DNA from: Bacteroidota bacterium
Lineage (GTDB): Bacteria; Bacteroidota; Bacteroidia; Chitinophagales; BACL12
Length of the DNA stretch: 64,000 nucleotides
Assembly (NCBI GenBank): GCA_016718035.1
Contig: JADKEK010000001.1
Span: 310,001 to 374,000, forward strand
Direction of reading: 5' to 3'
Every line of letters starts with the position of its first letter. Within the stretch, counting starts at the first letter, position 1. The notes beneath the pieces are model-generated. The model was given only the letters and a program-made list of their open reading frames with translations. It had not been told where the DNA came from and searched no databases. Below are positions 10,167-21,954 of the stretch, one piece after another. Made by a program: the position numbers and the translations under genes.

Positions 10167-12024
10167 AAGGAGAATCTCTAAATATAACACAAGACAATTT
10201 GGATAAACTCCAAACCCTTTTCCCCGATATTTTCACTGAAGGGAAAATTGATATGGAAAAGTTCAAAGCAACTTTTTCTGACGACATCAATTTTGCCAAC
10301 GAAAGATATGTTTTGAACTGGGCTGGCAAATCAGATGCTTTTAAAGTATTGCAAATACCAACCACCGCAACACTAAAACCACAACATGACCAATCTGTAA
10401 ATTTTGACACTACTCAAAATGTTTTTATTGAAGGAGAAAATTTGGAAGTATTGAAAGTGTTGCAGAAATCTTATTACGGAAAAGTAAGAGTTGTAAGTAT
10501 TGACCCACCATACAACACAGGCAGCGACAGTTTTTATTTATCCTGACAGCTTTAAAGAGAACAAAGCCGACTACGAAAAACGGATTGGCGATAAAGACGA
10601 AGAAGGATATTTAATGAAAGAAGGTCTGTTCCGCAAGAACAATAAAGACAGCGGACACTATCACAGCAATTGGTTAAGCATGATGTATCCCCGTTTGTTT
10701 TTAGCTAAAAATTTATTGAGAGAAGATGGAGTTATTTTCGTTCACATTGATGATAACGAAGTTCACAACCTTCGGTTGTTGATGAATGAAATTTTTTGGA
10801 GAAGAAAATTTCATAACTGAAATTGTTTGGCAAAGAACTTTTGCAACCAAAAATGATTCTAAATATTTTTCAACCGAACATGAATATATTCTACTTTATG
10901 CAAAGTCAATATCTGGTCTGACAATTAATTTGTTGGAGAGAGGAGAGAAACAAAATATAAGATATCAGAATCCCGATAATGATGAAAGAGGGCCTTGGAC
11001 ATCAACGGACCTGTTAAGAATGGAGCATAGAGATAACAGTGTTTACACTATTGTTTCACCTAATGGAAAAGAATGGACACCGCAATCAGGAACAAGTTGG
11101 AGGCATCCTGAGAAAGAAATGTTAGAGTTAATTGCAAATAATGAGGTAACATTTGGTTCAGATGGAAATGCAAAGCCAAGAAGAAAAAGGTTTCTGAGTG
11201 AGGTTAAACAAGGAATTATCCCTCAAACTATTTGGAAGCATGATGAAGTAAGCCATACGCAAGAAGCTAAACAGTCATTGAATAAACTCTTTGACGGAGT
11301 TCCTGTTTTCAGCACCCCGAAGCCAATTAAACTTATTAAAAAGATGCTGCAAATTTCTACTGCAAAAGAATCAAACGATTTCATCGTTGACTTTTTTGCT
11401 GGAAGTGCCGCAACGGCAGAAGCCGTTATGGAACAGAATAAGGAAGACGGAGGAAACCGAAAATATATTTTAGTCCAACTTCCAGAATTATGTGACCCCG
11501 AAAGCGAAGCATTCAAAGTGGATTATAAAACCATTGCTGATATTAGTAAAGAGAGGATTGTCAGAGCAATAAAGAAAATTGAAAAAGAAATTAAAGGAAA
11601 TAAAAACCTTCTGAATGAAAATGAAAACAAAAATCCTTGATTTAGGATTCAAAGCTTTCAAACTTTCCATCCAATTTTAAAATTTGGAGGGCAAAAATAA
11701 CCGAAGAAAACTTAGCAGCAGTTAGATGCTTTTACAAACCCTGTAAGAGAAAGCAAAAAAGAAATATGCTTTTTGAACTTATTCTGAAAGCAGGATATTT
11801 ATTGACCGACAAAATTGAAGTGAAAGAAAAAATTCTATGCTGTAAATAATGGCGAGTTAATTATTGCATTGGAAGAAATGAATGAGAAAATAATCGGTAA
11901 CATTATTTCAGCTCAGCCTAAAAAAGTAATTACGCTGGACAATCTATTTACAGACAACGACCAACTGAAAGCAAACACTGTATTGCAGATGAAAGATACA
12001 GGAATTGATTTTAAAACAATATAA
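10163..12024 (+). pseudogene. Type III restriction-modification methyltransferase Mod (frameshifted)
   Basis: An adenine-specific DNA methyltransferase of the beta class. Catalytic motif IV DPPYNTG lies near residue 115, followed by the long target-recognition region, and motif I DFFAGSAATAEAV comes late. This order is typical of type III Mod subunits, which both recognise the site and methylate one strand. The frame breaks near 10530 (T run), 10800 (T run), 11637 (A run) and at least three times in 11650-11850. Removing or adding one base at each restores FIYPDSFKEN, MNEIFGEENF and a C-terminal region ending TGIDFKTI at 12024. Most breaks are in homopolymers, so they may be assembly errors rather than gene death. 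The next gene starts 2 bases later. Confidence 0.85.
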
Positions 12025-12026
12025 TC

Positions 12027-14601
12027 ATGGAAGAAACAACAAACAACGTTTTTCAAAATGGAGCAACCTGGCTTAGGGCAGATTTTCATTTGCATACCAA
12101 AGCCGATAAGGAATTTGCTTATAGTGGTGCGGATAACGATTTTGTTCGTTTATACATAGAGCAATTGAAAAATCAGATATTGGTATCGGAATAATTACCA
12201 ATCATACAAATTTGCAAAGGAATTTATTGCTCTGAGAAAAAGCTAGGATGCTAGGATTGTTTGCAGGTGTTGAATTTTCGCTTAAAGAAGGAATTCATAT
12301 TTTGATTGTCTTTGATGATAAATGGTATCAGGGAGACACAGACAACATCAGCAAATTTCTTGATAAAGCATTTTATGGCATTTCCAATTATGATAAGCCC
12401 GATTATCCAAACTCAAAATTAGATTTAAAGGAAACAGTTGAGGCATTGGATGAAATTGGATTTGATTATTTCATTGCCCTTGCTCACATTGATGACCGAA
12501 ACGGCTTGTTTACAGTATTGCAGACAAAGAGATGCATTTATTGAACAAGAAGCATTTAGAAAGGTTTTATCTGTTCAGAAAAGTGCTAATGCGGAAAACT
12601 ATAAACTGTTATGCAATTTGGCTAAGCGTAAAATTGCGTATGTAGAGGGTTCGGACAATGCACACGGAGGAATTGAAGCAATTGGAGGCGGTAGGATTAC
12701 TTATTTAAAAATTGGTGATTTTAATTTTGAGGCCATTAAATATGCCCTCACTGATTTAGATTATAGAGTTTCTCCAAAAGACAAGCCTGAAATAACAAAC
12801 TCTTACATTAAATCGATAGAATTTGAAGGCGGCCTTTTAGACCAGACAAGCATTGATTTTTCACCCGAGTTGAATACCCTTATAGGAATAAGAGGCAGCG
12901 GAAAATCTTCAATTCTTGAAATTATCAGATATACTTTAGGAATTCCTTTGTCGGAAACTTCCGTTGACCCACGATACAAGGACGGACTTATTGAGCATGT
13001 GCTTAAAAGTGGCGGAAAGTCTATTGTTACCATAGTTACCGAACACAAGGAAGAATACAGGATAGAAAAAATTTACGGACAGAAGGAAGATATTTACAAA
13101 GATGGCGTTTTAAAAACAGGTATTTCAATAGACGGTTTTTTTGACTATCCTGTTTACTTCGGGCAAAAAGATTTATCAAATAAAGATGCGGATTTTGAAG
13201 CCGACTTGATACAACGATTGATTGGCACAAGGTTAAAGCCCGTGCAATCAAAAATTGAAGCAAAGAAAAGAGAAATTGGAAATCTTATTTCCGAAATTGG
13301 AAAACTGCGAAACCTGAATCAACTAAAAAAGGAAACCACAACTCTAATTGAGAATTCAAAACATCAACTTGAATTATACAAGAAGAAAGGTGTAGAAGAA
13401 AAATTAAAGCAGCAAACATTATTTGATACAGATGTTTCTAAAATTTCTCAAACCACAAGCGGTGTTTCGGCTTACATTGAAGAATTAAATTCTATTATTG
13501 TTAATCATGATTACTTCTTCCAACAGACAATTTCAGGCTCAGAATTAAATAAAGAGTTGTTTGAAGAAGCAACTAAGTTATTAATTGAGCTAAAAGCGGA
13601 GTTTGAGAAAGTAAAAAGATCAGTCCACATCTAAGCTGATTCATATAAAGATTAATGATGTGTTGAAAAAATCAATGCAAAGAAAGAAGGACTAAAAGAA
13701 GAATTTGCGAAAAATAAAAAGGGAAATAAATACCGATACAATCAACCCCGATAATTTCCTGAAAATAAACAGGCAGATTGATACAGCGGAATTGAAATTA
13801 AAAGAGATTGAAAAGTCAGAAAAAAAGCGAAAGGAATTACAAACTTTATTGCTGGAAAAGCTAACTGAATTAAATAATTTTTGGCTTGAAGAATACAAAC
13901 TACTAAAAGTTGAGGTCGACAGAATTAATGAAGCTGAAAGCAAATTGACCATTGAGGTTTTATTTAAAGACAGAAGGGATAAATTTTTGGATAAACTGAA
14001 ACAAGTATTCAGAGGTTCGGGTATTCGCGAGGCAGCTTATCAGGAAATAGAATCTACATTTAAAGATTTCATAGAAATATACAAAGGTTCTGCAAAACTG
14101 AAAGATATTTTGAACGAAAATCAGGTGGTTGAATTTAAAAATAGGTTTTCTGAAAACCTTGAATCCCTTTTAACATTCAAAGTTGACAATAAAATTATCA
14201 TTAATTACAATGGTAAATCTTTAGATAAGCATTCTTTAGGTCAACGTGCCTCTGCTTTAATTCTTTTCCTATTGGCACAAAAGGAAAAATAATGTTTTAG
14301 ATTATTGACCAACCCGAAGATGACTTGGATAACCAAACCATTTATGATGAAGTGATTAAAGAGTTGAAAAAAAAGGCAATATGCAATTTATATTTGCAAC
14401 ACATAACGCCAACATTCCAGTTTTGGGTGATAGTGAAAAAGTAGTTTCTTGTAGTTATGATGAAAAGAAAATATCCGTTCATTCAGGAACAATAGACAAT
14501 CATCAAACGCAACGGTTCTTGTGGACATCATGGAAGGCGGAGACGAAGCGTTTAATCGCAGAAAAAACATTTACAGTATTTGGAACATTGAAAATAAATA
14601 A
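12027..14601 (+). pseudogene. PHP-domain/AAA ATPase, TrlF-like (frameshifted)
   Basis: The N-terminus carries a PHP metal-hydrolase motif (DFHLHTKAD near residue 20, later GIITNH and GVEF). An SMC/ABC-like ATPase follows, with Walker A GIRGSGKSS, a coiled-coil region, signature SLGQRA, Walker B LIIDQPEDDLDN and H-loop FATHNANIPV. This matches the TrlF-type AAA-like ATPases often found in restriction loci; their exact role is unknown. The frame is broken near 12195, 12230, 12530, 13625-13700, 14292, 14370 and 14510. The longest intact piece is 12438-13634. The next gene begins 2 bases after the stop, so it is within the R-M operon. Confidence 0.78.
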
Positions 14602-14603
14602 AA

Positions 14604-15777
14604 ATGAACGCAATAGAATTACTAGATATAATCAGCACAGGAGAAACAAGCAAGGTTCAATTTAAAAGAGAAATTGACAGCGATGACTCTATCGCAGCTG
14701 AAATGATTGCTATGTCTAACTCAAAAGGTGGACTAATCCTGTTGGGTGTGGAAGATAAAACTGGGCAAATAGTTGGATTGGATTATCAGCAACTTCAATC
14801 ATTTAATAACCGATTGGCAACAATCGCAAATGATAAGGTAAAGCCTCAAGTATTCATCCAAACAGAGGTTGTTTCAATATCTTCAGATGATAATGAGAAA
14901 AAGGTTCTCGTTGTAGAGGTTTCAGAGGGAGTTGGGAAGCCTTATAAAGACAAAAATGGGGCTATTTGGGTAAAACAAGGTTCTGATAAAAGAAGACTAA
15001 CAGATAATAATGAGCAGATAAGATTATTTCAACAAAGCGGCATTCTCTATTTGGATGAAATGATTATTCCTCAAACATCAATTGGTGATATTGAATTGAC
15101 AAAAGTAGAAGATTATGTTAGGGCAATTCAAAAAAGAGAAACCGATGAAAAGATTGAAATAACAGAAAATCTGCTAAACAATTTGAACATCATAAAAGAC
15201 GGTCGGATTACTTTAGGCGGATTACTGTTTTTTGCAAAACATCCACAAAAATATAGACCTGCTTTTTGTGTAAAGGCAATTTCTTTTTTTGGAAATAGCA
15301 TTGGTGGAACTGATTATCGAAGCAGTAAAGACATTGAGGGAACAATTCCCGAAATGTTTGAAGAAACTATGAGTTTTTTTACATCGAATTTGAATCATAT
15401 TCAAGACGGACAAAACTTCAATAAAGTTGGCAAATTGGAGATTGCACAAACTGCATTGGAAGAACTACTTCAAAATGCTTTAGTTCACAGAGATTATTCT
15501 AAAAATTCACCTGTTAGGGTTATGATATTTGACAATCGAATAGAAATTGTAAGCCCCGGTGCTTTGCCTAATAGTTTGACAATAGAAAACTTAAAAATGG
15601 GTAATGCTGTGGTTCGTAACAATTTGTTAGTTACCTATTGTTCAAAAAATGATGATATACAGAGGCTTTGGTTCGGGAATCACTCGTTCTTTTGAAAATC
15701 AACCTAATATTGAATTGATTAATGATGTTGATGGGGAACAGTTCAAAGTAATAATTCCACGACCTGAAAAGAAATAA
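14604..15777 (+). CDS. AlbA_2 (Schlafen-type) ATP-binding protein (late frameshift)
   Basis: About 390 residues. The N-terminal AlbA_2/Schlafen AAA_4 domain (VQFKREI ... MIAMSNSKGGLILLGVEDKTG, about residues 10-130) binds nucleic acid or nucleotides. A GHKL-type ATPase segment follows with ALEELLQNALVHRDYS and IEIVSPGALPNSL. The open frame ends early at 15695. Removing one A from the run near 15650 gives the conserved end RGFGSGITRSFEN ... IIPRPEKK, stopping at 15777. That stop overlaps the ATG of the Res gene (TAATG). Proteins of this family are frequent in phage-defence loci and may regulate or add an effector here; that is inference. Confidence 0.8.
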
Positions 15778-18415
15778 TGAAATTACACTTCGATAGCAAT
15801 CAGGAATATCAATGGGATGCGATAAAATCCATCACTGACATTTTGAAGGGCAACCTTTGAATAGTGGCGATTTTGAATTCACAACATCGAATGCAGGTGC
15901 ATTGCTTTCTGAAAATGGTTTTGGAAATAATCTCACTTTATCGGCAGAGCAGGTTTTAGAAAATGTAAAAGCAATTCAGAAAAGAAATGAAATAACAAAT
16001 TCCGTTGAAGAATTACAGGGTATGAATTTTTCCGTTGAGATGGAAACAGGCACTGGAAAAACGTATGTCTATTTAAGAACAGTATATGAGTTGAATAAAT
16101 TATACGGTTTCAAGAAATTTGTGATTGTAGTTCCATCAGTTGCCATTCGAGAAGGAGTTTTGAAAAACTTACAAATCACACACGAACATTTTCAATCTTT
16201 GTATGATAAAACCTCCATCAATTTTGACATTTACGACAGCAAAAAGGTTTCAAATCTTAGAGGTTTTTCTTCAGGCAATGCTATTCAAGTTTTAGTAATC
16301 AATATAGATTCTTTTGCGAAAGATGAAAACATTATCAACAAGCCAAACGACAAACTCACAGGCAAAAAACCCATAGAGTTTATTCAAAGCACCAAACCCA
16401 TCGTAATTGTGGACGAGCCACAAAACATGGAAACTGGGATCGTAAAAAAAGCGATTCAAAACTTAGAACCCCTTTGCACATTGCGTTATTCAGCCACACA
16501 TACAAACCTATATAACTTAATGTATTCACTCAATCCTGTGAAAGCTTATGATTTGGGATTAGTAAAACAAATTGAAGTAGATAGTGTAATGAGCGAGAAT
16601 GATTTCAACGATAGTTTTATTCAGTTGGAAAGCGTAAACCGAACAGGAAATAATATTACAGCCAAAATCAAAATTGATGTTGCTTCAACATCGGGCGTAA
16701 AGAGAAAATCAGTAACAGCCAACAAGAATAAATTAGATTTATTTGAATTATCAGGTAAAAACGAAAAATATGATGGGCTGAAAATTTATGAAATAGATTT
16801 TGGTAATAAACAAATTGAATTGAGTAATGGAATTATGCTTTCGGAAGGGGAATCGCAAGGCGGAATGAATGACGAAGTGATGCGATTTATGATTCAAAAA
16901 ACCGTTGAGGAGCATTTAAAAAAAGAAAGAGATTATAAAGAAAAAGGAATTAAAGTTCTGACATTATTTTTCATTGATAAAGTAAAAAATTATCGGGAGT
17001 ATGATGAAAATGGAAGAGCGACACACGGAAAATTTGCGAAATGGTTTGAAGAAATTTATCAAACAGAAATAAGTAAACCGAAAAATAAAAGTCTAAATTC
17101 TCATTCGATAGATGAAATTCACAATGGATATTTTTCTCAGGATAGCAAAGGTCGAGTAAAAGATACAGGCGGAGAGACGCAAGCCGATGATGATACGTAT
17201 AAACTCATCATGCAAGAAAAAGAAAAGTTACTTGACCTGAATACACCACTTCGATTTATATTCAGCCATTCCGCACTTCGGGAGGGCTGGGATAATCCGA
17301 ATGTTTTTCAGATTTGCACATTAAACGAAACTAAATCGGACATTAAGAAACGTCAGGAAATTGGCAGAGGGTTACGTTTATCTGTAAACCAAGACGGGAA
17401 AAGAATTTTTGACCAGAATATTAATCGTTTGACGGTTATTGCAAATGAAAGCTATGATGATTTTGCAAAAGCACTACAAAGAGAGATTGAAGAAGATTGT
17501 GGAGTGAATTTTATTGGAAGGATAAAAAACAAAAACAAGCGAGAGAAATTGAATTACCGAAAAGGTTTTGAAGCTGACCCGAAATTTTTGCAGATATGGG
17601 AGAAGATAAAGTTTCACACAAAATACAGTGTTGATTTTCAAACAACCGACCTGATTACATTGGCTGCAAAAGCAATGAAAGAAATGGTTGAAACAAAAAA
17701 ACCATCAGTAACAAGCAACAAGCAGAAAGTAATTTTAACTGACGAAGGAATAACAGGGCAATTAGTTAGTGATACGATTTCACCAAACTATGGAAGAAGT
17801 TTTGAAATTCCAGATATGCTTGCTTACATACAAGGAAAAACGGAATTAACAAGAACAACAATTCTTGACATTGTAAAGAAGTCAGATAAAATTTCGGAAC
17901 TACTTATCAATCCTCAAATGTTTATGGACAACGCAACAAAGATAATTAAAAGCGTTTTATATGAGTTGATGATTGACGGAATTAAATATGAGAAAATCGG
18001 AAACAAACTCTACGAAATGACCTTGTTTGATGATGATGGCTTTGAAATTTATCTTGACAGTTTTACACATACTGTTACTGACCCCAGCAAGACCATATAC
18101 GAAAACTATATCCCGCTTGATAGTGGTGTAGAGAATCAATTTGCAAAAGACTGTGAGACGAGTGAAAATATCGAATTTTATTTTAAACTACCAAACTGGT
18201 TTAAAATTCCAACACCAATTGGCAATTATAATCCAGACTGGGCAATTGTTTTCAAAGGAGAGAAGAAAATATATTTTGTAGCAGAGACCAAAAGCGAAGG
18301 ACAGGAACTATTGAAAAGCGAAAAGTTAAAAATCAAATGTGGGAAAGAACATTTTAAAAAGTTTGATGGAGTTGTTTACAAACAAGTAACCACTGTAAAA
18401 GACCTTAGCGAATGA
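15777..18415 (+). CDS. Type III restriction enzyme Res subunit (one early frameshift)
   Basis: A superfamily 2 helicase-nuclease that translocates and cleaves DNA together with Mod. The ATG at 15777 overlaps the previous stop and gives MKLHFDSNQEYQWDAIKSI. A missing T near 15841 then breaks the frame, which continues open from 15857 for 852 residues. Visible motifs: Walker A METGTGKTY, DEAH-like IVDEPQNM, LREGWDNP, motif VI QEIGRGLRL, and a C-terminal PD-(D/E)xK nuclease signature PDWAIVFKG ... FVAETKS. Length about 880 fits Res subunits. It is the last gene of the R-M operon and, apart from the start, is undamaged. Confidence 0.92.
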
Positions 18416-18429
18416 CCCACACACAAAAA

Positions 18430-18489
18430 CACACACATTTGCAAACCGCTACAAGCCACCACGCAGACCAAAGTTTGCAAAAGAGTGTG
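18430..18489. repeat. Cassette-border hairpin H2
   Basis: Arms CACACACATTTGCAAAC (18430-18446) and GTTTGCAAAAGAGTGTG (18473-18489) are near-perfect complements. It lies 15 bases after the Res stop and about 150 bp before attC-like site 2. It matches H1, H3 and H4. The stretch from here to site 2 is C-rich with no supported gene. Confidence 0.7.
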
Positions 18490-18636
18490 TTTTTCTCCAC
18501 CCAAGAAGATTTTTTTCTTCCCTCCCTTCGGTGTTTAAATTTTTTCCAACCCACGGGCGACACAATAAAACTCGACAATGACAGCGAAACTCACAGCAGA
18601 CAAGGACTTTAACAACTCGACAGACAGAACGCCAGC

Positions 18637-18769
18637 TGGTAACAGCGGTTTGGCAAAAGTGGCGGTTCAGTGCTTCGTAGGACAGTTTTGTGGGCATATA
18701 AACTTTAGTGCTTCGTATGAAAGTGAGTGCTGAAAATCGCCACCTTCGCCAAGCCGCAAACCGTTAGCG
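18637..18769 (+). other. attC-like cassette site 2
   Basis: 5' box TGGTAAC and 3' box GTTAGCG, 133 bp. The arms pair well: GCGGTTTGGC...GTGGCG on the left, CGCCACCTTCGCC...GCAAACC on the right. The 5' box extends to GCTGGTAAC, complementary to the start of the preceding cassette (after site 1). The 3' side, GTTAGCGGC, is complementary to the 5' box region of site 3. Confidence 0.82.
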
Positions 18770-18801
18770 GCAACTTTAAGACCGAACTTAATAAAACAGA
18801 A

Positions 18802-19866
18802 ATGACAATTAACTCAGTAAAAATAATCTTCGTAATTTGTATATCAAGTATATTCCATTCTTGCAATGGACAAGTGAAATCTGAACACAAAAAGATTGAA
18901 ACAGAAACTAAAGCAATTGGTAAAGTAGTTTCTGAATTCGACAATCAAATTTGGAGAATATTTCAAGACTCAAAAGGGAAATATTGGTTTGGGAGTAATG
19001 GAAGAGGTGTCTATTATTTAGACGGAAAAGAGCTGAAACAATTTACAACAATTGACGGATTAGTGAACGATACAATACGTGGTATTCAAGAAGATAGAGA
19101 AGGAAATATATACATTGAAACATTCGGAGGAATAAGCAAATTTGACGGAAATCAATTCACTACTTTAAAAGCAATAAAATCGTCGTATAACCTATGGAAA
19201 CTTGAACCGAATGACTTATGGTTTGGTTACAATGCAAACGATTTATTTCGTTATGATGGTGATACTCTTTTCGAATTAAAATTGCCACGGAAAGATTTAA
19301 AAAAAGCGTTTGGAATTGACACGCTAATCAGCCCTTTTAATAGCAATAATCCTTATTCAGTTTATGGCATAAATAAAGATAAAAGCGGAAATATTTGGTT
19401 TGGAACCTTTGTAGCAGGTGCTTTCCGATACGATGGAAAATCGTTTATGTGGTTCGATGAAAAAGAACTTTCAATCCAACCAGATGGGACTGCTGGCGGT
19501 GTGCGTTCAATTATTCAAGACAAAGACGGGTATTTTTGGTTGAGCAATTTTAAAAGCAAGTATAAAATTGACTCGAACAAATTAATCTATGAAAAGATAA
19601 AGGGGATTGAAAAAAACAAACCCTATTATTTCAATGCAGGATTAGTTGACAGAGACGGAAATTTATGGATGACTACTTATGGAGGTGGAGTTTGGACATA
19701 TGACGGAAAGATGCTCACAAACCTTGAAGTGAAAAAGGGTACAGAAAATGCCTTGCTAGTATCTATCTACCAAGACAACAACGGTACAATTTGGCTTGGA
19801 ACAGACAATGATGGTGTTTACAAACAAAATGGAGAAAAGTTTGAAAAGTTTAAACTAGTAAAATAA
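18802..19866 (+). CDS. Propeller-repeat lipoprotein
   Basis: A 354-residue lipoprotein with signal peptide and lipobox ending at Cys21 (IFHSCNG). It has repeats of the two-component-regulator-propeller type (IFQDSKGKYWFGSNGRGVYYLDG; DKSGNIWFGTF; DNNGTIWLGTDNDGVY) forming a WD-like beta-propeller. The usual histidine kinase part is absent, so it is probably a membrane-anchored binding or sensing protein. The frame is open upstream to 18727, but that part lies inside attC-like site 2, so the ATG at 18802 is chosen. It is the only gene of a cassette between sites 2 and 3, and has a paralog at 20897. Confidence 0.85.
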   Translation: MTINSVKIIFVICISSIFHSCNGQVKSEHKKIETETKAIGKVVSEFDNQIWRIFQDSKGKYWFGSNGRGVYYLDGKELKQFTTIDGLVNDTIRGIQEDREGNIYIETFGGISKFDGNQFTTLKAIKSSYNLWKLEPNDLWFGYNANDLFRYDGDTLFELKLPRKDLKKAFGIDTLISPFNSNNPYSVYGINKDKSGNIWFGTFVAGAFRYDGKSFMWFDEKELSIQPDGTAGGVRSIIQDKDGYFWLSNFKSKYKIDSNKLIYEKIKGIEKNKPYYFNAGLVDRDGNLWMTTYGGGVWTYDGKMLTNLEVKKGTENALLVSIYQDNNGTIWLGTDNDGVYKQNGEKFEKFKLVK

Positions 19867-19873
19867 AAGCAGC

Positions 19874-20006
19874 CGCTAACATAGGTTTGGCAAAAGTGGG
19901 GCTTTATTACTAGGCTGAACATTTGTACTTTCAATTAGCTTTTGTACTAAATTTGAACTTTAGTACTTTCTAAACCCCACCTTTGCAAAGCCCCAAAACG
20001 TTATAA
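19874..20006 (+). other. attC-like cassette site 3
   Basis: 5' box CGCTAAC, 3' box GTTATAA preceded by AAAAC, 133 bp. The arms GTTTGGCAAAAGTGGGG and CCCCACCTTTGCAAAG are complementary with few mismatches. GCCGCTAAC matches the beginning of its own cassette (GTTAGCGGC after site 2) as a 9-nt reverse complement. The next gene starts 11 bases after the 3' box. Confidence 0.85.
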
Positions 20007-20016
20007 GGTATTTTAA

Positions 20017-20709
20017 ATGACGACAATACCACAAGACATAAAAGAAAGATTTTATAAGACTATCAAAGGCGACATATCACTTGACAACTTTGAACAGTGG
20101 TTGTATGCCGACAAAGAACTTGAAAAGTATTTAAACTCTACTGACTATCTTGACCTAATCTCCTTAAGTTATAAGCAAAGCGGAGCAAAAAATGAACTTT
20201 GGAACTTACTGAAAAAACATATTGACCTCGGTGAATTTGAAACATACAAAATGCTTGAACTCCTAAATGAAGCAAAGCAAAAGACCGAACGACTTCCACA
20301 TATTTTGATGAAGTTTTACGACTTGTATTGTAAAGGATATAACTTTTTTCAAGACCTTGGACTTGGAATTGGACTTGCAATTGAAGTACCAAGAGTAAAT
20401 AACATGACTGCGGACACTTGGGACGAATTGACAAGCGAGCAACAGAAAGAACTTTTGGATGGTTTTTCACCCCAACTTGAAGAATGAATTGAAGAAGTCA
20501 TTTATTGGCTAGAAACAAAGAAGATTATTTTGACTGGTGAGCAAGACGAAATTGGTCATTATGAATATGAAGACTACCGAACAGTGGAAGAGAAAAAATC
20601 AAAATTTTGGGTAACAGTTTCGGAAGACAAAGTGACTAGTATTTATACAAGTAAGAACATACTTTGGGACAATAAAACCGTGAAAAAATGGTGGGAATTT
20701 TGGAAATGA
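20017..20709 (+). CDS. Unknown cassette protein, interrupted by an in-frame TGA
   Basis: I do not recognise the family. The ATG at 20017 opens a mainly helical, acidic protein of 156 residues that stops at TGA (20485-20487). The same frame continues immediately (IEEVIYWLETKKIILTGEQD ...) to a natural end VKKWWEFWK at 20709, which would give 230 residues. This looks like a nonsense change or base-call error rather than two genes. The C-terminal WWEFW motif recurs in the cassette gene at 44024. It is the sole gene between attC-like sites 3 and 4 and has no signal peptide. Confidence 0.65.
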
Positions 20710-20737
20710 AATCAATAGATGGACAAAGAAAAACGTT

Positions 20738-20875
20738 TTATAACAACACCTACAAGAAATTGGCAGTTCAGCGGTTAAATTTAGCTTTGTAATATGTGTC
20801 AAATTTGGTAAAGGTTGATCAACCGCAATTGAAGCTCCGAAAGCCGACTGAAAGCAAAGCCCGGAAACGTTATTG
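20738..20875 (+). other. attC-like cassette site 4
   Basis: 5' box TTATAAC followed by aacacctacaagaaattggc, 3' box GTTATTG preceded by GAAAC, 138 bp. Its 5' half is nearly identical to site 5, but the two arms pair poorly. The 5' box TTATAAC is the reverse complement of GTTATAA at the start of its own cassette (7 nt). Confidence 0.65.
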
Positions 20876-20896
20876 GTCATATAAAATAAGAATAAA

Positions 20897-21943
20897 ATGA
20901 AAATAGAGAAAACACCATTTCACAGAATAAGATTGATTACAGGAATTGTGCTGTGTATTATTATGACATCTTGTAATGGGCAAGCGAATAATGATGATAA
21001 GCAAAGCGTAATAAAACAAACAATTCAATTACCAAATTTTAACAATCAGATAAGTGATGTTGTAAGGACTATATTTCAAGATAGTAAAGGAAACACTTGG
21101 TTTGGAGCGCAGGGAGGGGCATTCAAACTTGATGGCGATTCGTTAATCCATATTGATAGCATTAGAAGCGAATCAGGTGGAAGAGTGACAATTAAAGACA
21201 TTGCTGAAGATAAAGATGGGATAATTTGGTTTGGACATACTGATGGTATTAGCAGTATTGACGGTACAACAGTTACCAATTATTACGAGTCAGATGGCTT
21301 AATAAGTAATGATGTTTGGTGCATTGAGACGGATGTCAATGGTAATGTTTGGATAGGAACAATAGCAGGTGCTTGTATATTTGATGGACTAGGCTTCAAT
21401 AATTTCGACCTGCCTGAAGGGAAAATAGATACAACTGTTGGTGTTTCAAGTACAAAAATGATTCATAGTATACTTGAAGATAGTAAGGGAACAATATGGT
21501 TTTGTACTAATGCAGGTATATTTTCATATAAAAATAAAAATTTAAAGAATATTTCAGACGAAGTCGGTGTTCCAACTAATTTTGTTAGCAAAATAGTTGA
21601 AGACAAAAAAGGTGGATTCTGGGTTTCGACTTCAAAAGGACTTTTTTATCTCAAGGAGAATGTCCTAACCAATATTTCAGAATTGCATTTTGAAGAAAGC
21701 AAGGGAACAGGCAGCTTAATTGTAGATGCTAAGGGTGATATTTGGTTTAATTGCTCTCGTAGTATATACAGATTAAGTGGTGAGAAACTCACTGAATATC
21801 GTATAGAAGAAGGAAATTACGGTCCGCTGACTTTTCAAATTTACGAAGACCGGCAAAATCGACTTTGGTTTGTGGGGTATGGTGGCGCATATCGTTATGA
21901 AAATGACAGATTTATTAATATTACACAAAATGGGCCTTGGTAA
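20897..21943 (+). CDS. Propeller-repeat lipoprotein, paralog
   Basis: A 348-residue lipoprotein. The lipobox Cys is at residue 26 (IIMTSCNGQ), followed by propeller repeats of the same kind as the 18802 gene (TIFQDSKGNTWFGAQGG; DKDGIIWFGHTDGISSIDG; DVNGNVWIGTIAG; DRQNRLWFVGYGG). It lacks kinase or DNA-binding domains, so it is probably a periplasm- or surface-facing binding protein. It is the only gene in the cassette between sites 4 and 5. The presence of two diverged versions in neighbouring cassettes suggests cassette duplication or repeated capture. Confidence 0.85.
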   Translation: MKIEKTPFHRIRLITGIVLCIIMTSCNGQANNDDKQSVIKQTIQLPNFNNQISDVVRTIFQDSKGNTWFGAQGGAFKLDGDSLIHIDSIRSESGGRVTIKDIAEDKDGIIWFGHTDGISSIDGTTVTNYYESDGLISNDVWCIETDVNGNVWIGTIAGACIFDGLGFNNFDLPEGKIDTTVGVSSTKMIHSILEDSKGTIWFCTNAGIFSYKNKNLKNISDEVGVPTNFVSKIVEDKKGGFWVSTSKGLFYLKENVLTNISELHFEESKGTGSLIVDAKGDIWFNCSRSIYRLSGEKLTEYRIEEGNYGPLTFQIYEDRQNRLWFVGYGGAYRYENDRFINITQNGPW

Positions 21944-21954
21944 AAAATACGTAC

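Noticed and set aside
10525..10810. Phase variation of the type III mod gene through T runs
   Set aside because: The runs are only 5-6 T and similar indels occur in many unrelated genes of the same blocks, so assembly error is simpler.
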